In this document: positions 57,776 to 64,000 of the stretch, one piece after another
Layout: every line of letters begins with the position of its first letter
Position numbering within the stretch: position 1 is the first letter of the stretch
Origin: Mitsuaria sp. PDC51
Lineage (GTDB): Bacteria > Pseudomonadota > Gammaproteobacteria > Burkholderiales > Burkholderiaceae_C
Assembly: GCF_900113225.1 (NCBI RefSeq)
Contig: NZ_FOZE01000001.1
Coordinates: 930,001-994,000 of the forward strand
Length of the DNA stretch: 64,000 nt
Reading direction: 5' to 3'
Program-made: the position numbers and the translations under genes
Notes under the pieces: model-generated
The model's database searches: none
The model's input: only the letters and a program-made list of their open reading frames with translations
Told to the model about the DNA's origin: nothing

Positions 57776-58795
57776 ATGAGCACGACGAACCGCCAGATCC
57801 TGCTGGCCTCCCGCCCCACCGGTGAACCCGGCACCGACAACTTCAAGCTGGTCAGCACGCCGGTGCCGACCGTGGCCGACGGCCAGGTGCTGGTGCGCAA
57901 CCATTACCTCAGCCTGGATCCCTACATGCGCGGCCGCATGAACGAGGGCAAGAGCTACGCGACGCCGCAGCCGCTGGGCGAGGTGATGATCGGCGGCACC
58001 GTCGGCGAGGTCGTTGAATCCCGCAACGCGCACTTCGCGGTGGGCGACAAGGTCGTGGGCATGGGCGGCTGGCAGGAGTACCAGCTGGTCGACGCCAACC
58101 AGCGCGGCGTGCTGCAGAAGGTGGACACGACCCACGTGCCGCTGTCGGCCTACCTGGGCGCGGTCGGCATGCCCGGCGTGACCGGCTGGTACGGGCTGGT
58201 GAAGATCATCGATCCGAAGCCGGGCGAGACCGTCGTCGTCAGCGCCGCCAGCGGCGCGGTGGGCGGCGCGGTCGGCCAGCTGGCCAAGGTCCGCGGCGCG
58301 CGCGCGGTCGGCATCGCCGGCGGCGCGGACAAGTGCCGCTATGTCGTCGAGGAACTCGGCTTCGACGCCTGCATCGACTACAAGCAGCATGGCGACGTGA
58401 AGTCGCTGTCCGCCGCGCTGAAGGGGGAGTGCCCGGACGGCATCGACGGCTACTTCGAGAACGTCGGCGGCATGATCCTCGACGCCGTGATGCACCGCGC
58501 CAACCCGTTCAGCCGCGTCGCCATGTGCGGCATGATCGCCGGCTACAACGGCGAGCCGATCCCGATGAGCGCGCCGCAGCTGATCCTGGTGAACCGGATG
58601 AAGATCGAGGGCTTCATCGTCTCCGAGCACATGGCCGTCTGGCCCGAGGCGCTCAAGGAGCTTGGCACCCTGGTGGCCACCGGCAAGCTCAAGTACCGCG
58701 AGAGCGTCGCGCAGGGCCTGGACAGCGCGCCCGAGGCCTTCCTGGGCCTGCTCAAGGGCCGCAACTTCGGCAAGCAGCTGGTGAAGCTGATCTGA
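57776..58795 (+). CDS. NADPH-dependent MDR-family reductase (CurA/PTGR-like)
   Basis: Predicted 339 residues; zinc-free medium-chain reductase. The N-terminal YLSLDPYMRGRM and the Rossmann VVVSAASGAVGGAVGQLAK (about 165-183) identify the group, which reduces alpha,beta-unsaturated ketones or aldehydes. An enoyl-type role beside beta-oxidation genes is plausible. AGGAGAAACGC precedes the ATG. Its stop overlaps the GNAT gene by one base (TGATG). Confidence 0.92.
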   Translation: MSTTNRQILLASRPTGEPGTDNFKLVSTPVPTVADGQVLVRNHYLSLDPYMRGRMNEGKSYATPQPLGEVMIGGTVGEVVESRNAHFAVGDKVVGMGGWQEYQLVDANQRGVLQKVDTTHVPLSAYLGAVGMPGVTGWYGLVKIIDPKPGETVVVSAASGAVGGAVGQLAKVRGARAVGIAGGADKCRYVVEELGFDACIDYKQHGDVKSLSAALKGECPDGIDGYFENVGGMILDAVMHRANPFSRVAMCGMIAGYNGEPIPMSAPQLILVNRMKIEGFIVSEHMAVWPEALKELGTLVATGKLKYRESVAQGLDSAPEAFLGLLKGRNFGKQLVKLI

Positions 58796-59286
58796 TGGCT
58801 GGGCCGCGCTGGATCTGCCAGTCCTTCGACGAGCTGGGCACGCGCGGCCTGTACCGCGCGCTGCGCCTGCGCTCGGAGGTGTTCGTCATCGAGCAGCGTT
58901 GCGTCTACCTCGATCCGGACGGGCTCGACGAGCACGCCTGGCACCTGCAGGGGCTGGCCGCGGGCGCTGATGGCGCTGATGGCATCAATGGCGCCGAGGT
59001 GCTCGTCGCCTACGCGCGCCTGCTGCCGCCGGAGATCGGCAACGGCAGCGCGCGCATCGGTCGCGTGATCACCGCGCAGACGGCGCGCGGCGGCGGCCTG
59101 GGCCGGGCGCTGATGAGCCAGGCGGTGGCCGAGTGCCAGCGGCTGTGGCCGGGCCGGCCGATCGAGCTCGGCGCCCAGGCCCACCTGCGCGACTTCTACG
59201 GCAGCTTCGGCTTCCATGCGATCTCGGACGTCTATGACGAGGACGGGATTCCCCACGTCGACATGCGCCGCGACGCCGCCGCCTGA
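58795..59286 (+). CDS. GNAT-family acetyltransferase (ElaA-like)
   Basis: Predicted 163 residues; translationally coupled to the MDR gene by TGATG. The ElaA-like features are RLRSEVFVIEQRCVYLDPD (about 26-44) and the acetyl-CoA-binding stretch RGGGLGRALMSQAV. The substrate is unknown. A Gly/Ala/Asp low-complexity insert (about 58-68, GAD repeats) lies in the middle. Confidence 0.88.
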   Translation: MAGPRWICQSFDELGTRGLYRALRLRSEVFVIEQRCVYLDPDGLDEHAWHLQGLAAGADGADGINGAEVLVAYARLLPPEIGNGSARIGRVITAQTARGGGLGRALMSQAVAECQRLWPGRPIELGAQAHLRDFYGSFGFHAISDVYDEDGIPHVDMRRDAAA

Positions 59287-59329
59287 CGCGGGCTGACGCG
59301 GCCGCACCCCCTGACCGAGGAGTGTTCCC

Positions 59330-60253
59330 ATGAGCGATCTGATCCTGCATCACTACAGCAGCTCCCCGTTCGCCGAGAAGGCGCGCTTGATGCTGGGCCT
59401 GAAGGGCCTGGCCTGGCAGTCGGTGACGGTGCCGATGATGCTGCCCAAGCCCGACGTGGTGGCGCTGACCGGCGGCTATCGCCGCACGCCCTTCCTCCAG
59501 GTCGGCGCCGACATCTACTGCGACACGGCGCTGATCGCCGAGGTGCTGGAGGCGCGGCAGCCGTCGCCCAGTCTGTTCCCGGCCGCGGTGGCCGGCCAGG
59601 CGCGCATGCTGGCGCAGTGGGCCGACACCGACCTGTTCTGGACCGCGCTGCCCTATGCGATGCAGCCGGCTGGCGCGACGGCGCTGTTCGCCGGGGCGCC
59701 GCCGGACATGCTCAAGCTGTTCGTCGCCGACCGCAAGGCGATGAGCGAGGGCATGCCCCAGGTGCGAGGTGCCGACGCCGGCGCCGCGCTGACGCAGTAC
59801 CTGGGCTGGCTGTCGCAGATGCTGGCCGACGGCCGGCCCTGGCTGCTCGGCGACGCGCCGTGCATCGCCGACCTGAGCGTCTACCACCCGCTCTGGTTCG
59901 TCACCAGGACCGGGCCGCTCGCCGACATCCTGGCGCCGCATGAGGCCCTGCGCGCCTGGATGGGCCGCGTGGCCGCGATCGGCCATGGCGAGCGGGCCGG
60001 CAAGCTCGACGGCGCGGAGGCGATCGCGCTGGCGCGGACCTCGCGGCCGCAGCCGATGCAGGTCGAGCCCGGGTTGGGCTTCGAAGCGGGCCAGCCGGTG
60101 ACCGTCACGCCCTACGACTACGCCCGCGACGCGGTCGCCGGCACGCTGGTCGGCCTGAGCTGCCGCACGGTGACGGTGGCGCGCGAGGACGAGCGCGCCG
60201 GCCGCGTGCAGGTGCACTTCCCGCGCATCCGCTACACGCTGAAGCAGGCGTAG
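59330..60253 (+). CDS. glutathione S-transferase-family protein
   Basis: Predicted 307 residues, longer than a standard GST (about 200-220). The N-terminal thioredoxin-like domain (about 1-80) has HHYSSSPFAEKARLML and the cis-Pro region RTPFLQVGADIY; a helical GST_C part spans about 85-220. The extra C-terminal part (about 225-307) contains short strands and is not a usual GST domain. GAGGAGTG precedes the ATG. The substrate is unknown. Confidence 0.82.
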   Translation: MSDLILHHYSSSPFAEKARLMLGLKGLAWQSVTVPMMLPKPDVVALTGGYRRTPFLQVGADIYCDTALIAEVLEARQPSPSLFPAAVAGQARMLAQWADTDLFWTALPYAMQPAGATALFAGAPPDMLKLFVADRKAMSEGMPQVRGADAGAALTQYLGWLSQMLADGRPWLLGDAPCIADLSVYHPLWFVTRTGPLADILAPHEALRAWMGRVAAIGHGERAGKLDGAEAIALARTSRPQPMQVEPGLGFEAGQPVTVTPYDYARDAVAGTLVGLSCRTVTVAREDERAGRVQVHFPRIRYTLKQA

Positions 60254-60304
60254 CCCGTTCGGCCCGGTCGGCGACCTCACAACCATTCCGAAGGAGACAA
60301 GCGC

Positions 60305-61198
60305 ATGAAGGACTACCAAGGCAAGACGGCGGTGATCACCGGCGCGGGCTCAGGCTTCGGCCTGGAGGTCGCGCGCCTGGCGGCGGCCCGTGGCATGAAC
60401 CTGGTGCTGTGCGACGTGCAGCAGGACGCGCTCGACAAGGCCGCGTCGGAGTTCGCGGCCCATCCGGTGCTGGCGCGGCGCGTGGACGTCGCCAAGGCCG
60501 ACCAGATGGAGGCGCTGGCCGCCGCGGTGCAGGAGCGTTTCGGCGCGCCGAATTTCGTGTTCAACAACGCCGGCGTCGGCTCCGGCGGGTTGATCTGGGA
60601 GAACGCGCTGTCGGACTGGGACTGGGTCCTGGGCGTCAACCTGATGGGCGTGGTGCACGGCGTGCGCCTGTTCACGCCGATGATGCTGGCCGCCGCCGCC
60701 AAGGACCCGGCCTGGCAGGGGCACATCGTCAACACGGCGTCGATGGCCGGCATGCTGAATCCGCCCAACATGGGCGTCTACAACGTGTCCAAGCACGCGG
60801 TGGTGTCGCTCAGCGAGACGCTGTACCAGGACCTGGCGCTGGTCACCGACCAGGTGCGCGCCTCGGTGCTGTGCCCCTACTTCGTGCCGACCGGCATCAC
60901 GCAGAGCCACCGCAACCGGCCGGGCGAGCTGGGCGCCGACAAGCCCACCCGCAGCCAGCTGATCTCGCAGGCGATGACCGACAAGGCGGTCAGCGCCGGC
61001 AAGCTGACGGCGGCGGACGTGGCGCGCATGGTGTTCGAGGCCATGGACGAGGAGCGCTTCTACATCTTCAGCCACCCGCAGGCGCTCAAGGCCGTGCAGA
61101 CGCGGCTGGAGGACGTGATGCAGCTGCGCAATCCGACCGACCCGTTCCAGGACAAGCCGGAGATCGGCGCGCGGCTGCGGGAGTCGTTGCGCGGCTGA
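60305..61198 (+). CDS. SDR family NAD(P)-dependent oxidoreductase
   Basis: Predicted 297 residues. Cofactor motif TGAGSGFGLEVARLA near residue 12, NNAGVGSGG near 84, and the active-site YNVSKHA. The C-terminal extension (about 230-297) is longer than in minimal SDRs. AAGGAGACAAGC precedes the ATG. It is the last gene of the catabolic run; its substrate is unknown. Confidence 0.9.
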   Translation: MKDYQGKTAVITGAGSGFGLEVARLAAARGMNLVLCDVQQDALDKAASEFAAHPVLARRVDVAKADQMEALAAAVQERFGAPNFVFNNAGVGSGGLIWENALSDWDWVLGVNLMGVVHGVRLFTPMMLAAAAKDPAWQGHIVNTASMAGMLNPPNMGVYNVSKHAVVSLSETLYQDLALVTDQVRASVLCPYFVPTGITQSHRNRPGELGADKPTRSQLISQAMTDKAVSAGKLTAADVARMVFEAMDEERFYIFSHPQALKAVQTRLEDVMQLRNPTDPFQDKPEIGARLRESLRG

Positions 61199-61303
61199 GG
61201 GCCTGGGCAGCCCGAACGGCCCCTGACAGATCTGACAGGGACCACCCCTGGATGCGGGAGCGCCGCGGCCCTGCGGCGAAGAGGCCGGGCCCACAATCCG
61301 CCC

Positions 61304-63028
61304 GTGGTCCCGCATTTCCTTCCCCGATGCCTGCGCGCGCTGCCGCGCCTGCTGCCGATGCTGGCGGTGGTGGTCGCGGCGTGGCTGGCGCTGGCGGGGC
61401 AGGGCCATGCCGACCCGCGCGACTGGCTCACCGCCGAGGAACGCGCCTGGGTGGCGCAGCATCCGGTGCTGCGCGTGGGCGGCTCGGCGAGCTACGGCCC
61501 CTTCACCTACGTCGATGAGGACGGGCGCATCACCGGCCTGTCGCTGGACTACGCGCGGCGCCTGTCGGAGCTGACCGGGCTGCGTTTCGAGTTCCAGCCG
61601 CCGCAGACCTTCGCCGAGAACCTGGACGACCTGGCCAGCGGCGAGCTCGACGTGCAGATGTCGATGCGCGAGACGCCCGAGCGGGCGCAGCGCTTCGGCT
61701 TCACGCGGCCCTACATCACGGTGCCGGCGGTGCTGCTGCGGCGCGCCGGCGCGAGCGGCGATCCGCTGCGGCCCGGCGAGCCGGTGGCGGTGGCGCGCGG
61801 CTACGCGGTGGCGGAGTTCCTGCGTGACCGCTACGCGACCAATCCGCTGCAGGTGGAGATCGACGACCGTACCGTGCTGCGCCGGCTGGCCGGCGGCGAG
61901 GTCGGCGCCGCGGTGATGGACCTGGCCGGCGCGACCTACCTGATGCGGCGCGACGGCATCGGCAACCTGCGGGTGGTGGAGGACATCGGCTTCGCCTACG
62001 GGCTGGGCATCGGCTACCGGCGCGATTGGCCGATGCTGGGCCGCATCCTGGACAAGGCGCTGACGCGCATCGGCGACGACGAGCGGCAGGCGATCGCGGA
62101 CCGCTGGATCACGCAGGACACGGCGGCGATGCGCTGGCAGCGCCGGGCGCTGTGGGGCGGCGGGGTCGCGCTGGCGCTGGTGCTGCTCGGGCTGGGCCTC
62201 ACGCTGCTCTGGAACCGCGCGTTGCAGCGCCAGGTGCGGCTGCGCGGCGAGCTGCTGCAGCGCGAGCTCGGCGAGCGCATGCGGCTGCAGGACGCCGACC
62301 GGGCCCGCGAGCTGGCCGAGGTGACCAGCCGCACCAAGAGCGAGTTCCTCTCCCAGGCCAGCCATGAGCTGCGCACGCCGCTCAACGCGGTGCTGGGCTT
62401 CAGCCAGCTGCTGGCGCACGATCCGCAGCGGCCGCTCGACGAGACGCAGCGCGCGCGGCTGCGGCACATCGACGAGGCGGCCAAGCACCTGCTGGTGCTG
62501 ATCGAGGACATGATGACGCTGTCGCGGGTCGAGGCGAACACGCTGACCGTGCAGTCGCTGCCGCTGCAGGCCGGGCCGCTGCTGCGGCGGGTGGTGGAGC
62601 TGGCGCAGCCGGCGGCGCAGGCCGCGGGCGTGGACCTGCGGATCGGCCTGACGCCGGAGGAGGACCGCACGCTGCCGATGGTCCAGGCCGATCCCATCCG
62701 GCTCGAGCAGGTGCTGCACAACCTGATCTCCAACGCGATCAAGTACAACCGGCGCGGCGGCTGGGTCCAGGTGCGCGCCAGCGCGGAGCCACGCGGCTTC
62801 CGCATCGAGGTGGTGGACAACGGCATCGGCCTGAGCGTCGAGCAGCGGGCGCAGCTCTTCCAGCCGTTCAACCGGCTCGGGCGCGAGGAGCAGCCCGGCC
62901 ATGGCATCGGGCTGGTCATCTGCAAGCAGCTGATGGACCGGATGGGCGGGCGCATCCTGGTCGACAGCGAGAGCGGGAAGGGATCGCGGTTCACGCTGGA
63001 GCTGCCGGCGGTGCCGGGCGTGGCCTGA
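61304..63028 (+). CDS. sensor histidine kinase with periplasmic solute-binding domain
   Basis: Predicted 574 residues from a GTG at 61304; an ATG at 61358 would cut the signal sequence. Order: signal/anchor (about 8-36), type 3 solute-binding-like domain (about 45-270), membrane segment (about 281-303), HisKA with SQASHELRTPLNAV (H354), HATPase (about 465-570; NLISNAIKYN, DNGIGL, GHGIGLVI). The layout resembles the EvgS/BvgS sensing half without a receiver. It may detect an amino acid or organic acid in the periplasm. No response regulator gene is adjacent. Confidence 0.9.
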   Translation: MVPHFLPRCLRALPRLLPMLAVVVAAWLALAGQGHADPRDWLTAEERAWVAQHPVLRVGGSASYGPFTYVDEDGRITGLSLDYARRLSELTGLRFEFQPPQTFAENLDDLASGELDVQMSMRETPERAQRFGFTRPYITVPAVLLRRAGASGDPLRPGEPVAVARGYAVAEFLRDRYATNPLQVEIDDRTVLRRLAGGEVGAAVMDLAGATYLMRRDGIGNLRVVEDIGFAYGLGIGYRRDWPMLGRILDKALTRIGDDERQAIADRWITQDTAAMRWQRRALWGGGVALALVLLGLGLTLLWNRALQRQVRLRGELLQRELGERMRLQDADRARELAEVTSRTKSEFLSQASHELRTPLNAVLGFSQLLAHDPQRPLDETQRARLRHIDEAAKHLLVLIEDMMTLSRVEANTLTVQSLPLQAGPLLRRVVELAQPAAQAAGVDLRIGLTPEEDRTLPMVQADPIRLEQVLHNLISNAIKYNRRGGWVQVRASAEPRGFRIEVVDNGIGLSVEQRAQLFQPFNRLGREEQPGHGIGLVICKQLMDRMGGRILVDSESGKGSRFTLELPAVPGVA

Positions 63029-63159
63029 CAACGTCCGCACCACCGCACCACGGCGCCATCGCGCCACCTCGCCGCCGCATGGCGACATTTGCGGATCGCG
63101 GCATCGCCTCACCGGCGTGGTCTGGCACACTGCGCGCCCTGCGCAGTACCCTCCCGACC

Positions 63160-64000
63160 ATGCCCAATACTTCCTCTCCCCGCCGCGCCATCGTCATCGG
63201 CGGCGGCCCCGCCGGCCTGATGGCCGCGGAACGCCTGGCGCTCGCCGGCGTGTCGGTCGACCTCTACGACGCCATGGCGTCCGTCGGCCGCAAGTTCCTG
63301 CTCGCGGGCAAGGGCGGGCTCAACCTGACCCACTCGGAAGCGCGGCCCGACTTCGACACCCGCTACTACGAACGCCAGGCCGGCGTCGCCGCCTGGCTCG
63401 ACCGCTTCGACGGCGAGGCGCTGCGGGCCTGGACGCAGGGACTCGGCGTCGAGACCTTCGTCGGCAGCTCGGGGCGCGTCTTTCCCAAGGACATGAAGGC
63501 CGCGCCGCTGCTGCGCGCCTGGCTGTCGCGGCTGCGCGGGCAGGGCGTGCGCTTCCACATGCGGCATCGCTGGCTCGGCTGGGACGAGGCCGGCGGGGTG
63601 CGCCTGCGCTCGCCGGACGGTGAATCGACCGCGACCGCCGATGCGGTCGTGCTGGCGCTGGGCGGCGCGTCCTGGCCCCAGCTGGGCTCGGACGGCCAAT
63701 GGGCGCCGCTGCTGGCGCAAGCCGGTGCGGCGGTGGCGCCGCTGCGCGCCGCCAACTGCGGCTTCGACCTCGGCGCGCCGCGCGAGGGTGCGGCGAGCGG
63801 CTGGTCGCCGTTCTTCGCCGAGCGCTTCGCGGGCCAGCCGGTCAAGCCGGTCGCGCTGAGCGCCGAGGGTGTGGACGGCCAGCGCTTCTCGCGCCAGGGC
63901 GAGTTCGTGGTGACCGCTTCCGGCATCGAAGGCTCGCTCGTTTATGCCGCATCCGCGTTGCTGCGCGAGCGCATCGCGCGCGATGGCGAGGCGCTCGTCC
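63160..64000 (+). CDS. NAD(P)/FAD-dependent oxidoreductase, HI0933/PP_4765-like (partial)
   Basis: About 280 residues are visible before the window ends. The dinucleotide-binding IVIGGGPAGLMAAERLA is at about 11-27, and VGRKFLLAGKGGLNLTHSE is the mark of the HI0933/TIGR03862-type flavoproteins (usual length about 400). Such proteins bind FAD; their substrates are mostly unknown. It follows the sensor kinase by 131 bases. Confidence 0.85.
   Translation, partial: MPNTSSPRRAIVIGGGPAGLMAAERLALAGVSVDLYDAMASVGRKFLLAGKGGLNLTHSEARPDFDTRYYERQAGVAAWLDRFDGEALRAWTQGLGVETFVGSSGRVFPKDMKAAPLLRAWLSRLRGQGVRFHMRHRWLGWDEAGGVRLRSPDGESTATADAVVLALGGASWPQLGSDGQWAPLLAQAGAAVAPLRAANCGFDLGAPREGAASGWSPFFAERFAGQPVKPVALSAEGVDGQRFSRQGEFVVTASGIEGSLVYAASALLRERIARDGEALV

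Noticed and set aside
60350-63130. Minus-strand open frame of about 925 codons
   Set aside because: Antisense to an SDR and a sensor kinase that both show clear catalytic motifs.

Overview
The window looks like chromosomal DNA of a high-GC, motile betaproteobacterium of the order Burkholderiales, most likely the Roseateles/Mitsuaria/Rubrivivax side. This rests on the very high GC content, the beta-type flagellar order (flgA opposite flgBCDEFGHIJKL, with flgM and flgN after flgA), the beta-restricted small families DUF3460 and DUF1841, minCDE, and a LivKHMGF plus beta-oxidation locus. No database search was possible, so the taxonomy is inference. I recognise no rRNA, tRNA, CRISPR array, insertion sequence or prophage.

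Layout. 1-4.9 kb: the 5' part of a di-heme cytochrome c gene (minus), a repeat-rich surface protein with a type I secretion-like C-terminus, and a DUF1697 gene. 4.9-16 kb: a signalling block with a diguanylate cyclase, a REC-PAS-GGDEF-EAL protein coupled to an Hpt protein, a membrane histidine kinase, a HisKA_2 kinase with an ANTAR response regulator, and an EAL-like/HDOD protein joined to the end of the flagellar operon. 16-28.7 kb: flagellar rod, hook, ring and hook-junction genes flgB to flgL on the minus strand, with flgA, flgM and flgN diverging on the plus strand and ending at a clear intrinsic terminator. 29-39 kb: DUF1841, a KefC/KefF potassium-efflux pair, an orphan ParA ATPase, a MaoC protein, a LuxR-type response regulator, scpA, a DUF3460 gene, metG and a BASS-type transporter. 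38.8-39.8 kb: a roughly 0.92-kb gene-free stretch with DnaA-box-like sites. 39.8-42 kb: minCDE. 42-61 kb: an all-plus catabolic block with an acyl-CoA synthetase, a LivKHMGF-type ABC importer, two tandem paralogous membrane proteins of unknown function, a FadB/FadJ-like bifunctional enzyme, a thiolase, an acyl-CoA dehydrogenase, an SDR, a thioesterase, an MDR reductase, a GNAT, a GST-like protein and another SDR. 61-64 kb: a sensor kinase with a periplasmic solute-binding domain and the 5' part of an FAD-dependent oxidoreductase.

How the parts fit. The left half links motility to c-di-GMP and phosphorelay signalling. The right half reads as an uptake, CoA-activation and beta-oxidation unit for an unidentified carboxylic acid, with a TetR-type operator-like palindrome before the bifunctional beta-oxidation gene. 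Gene orientation changes at about 39 kb: mostly minus to the left and all plus to the right. Together with DnaA-box-like sequences in the gap, this makes that stretch the most interesting non-coding region. The most interesting uncharacterised proteins are the tandem pair at 49.5-50.8 kb.
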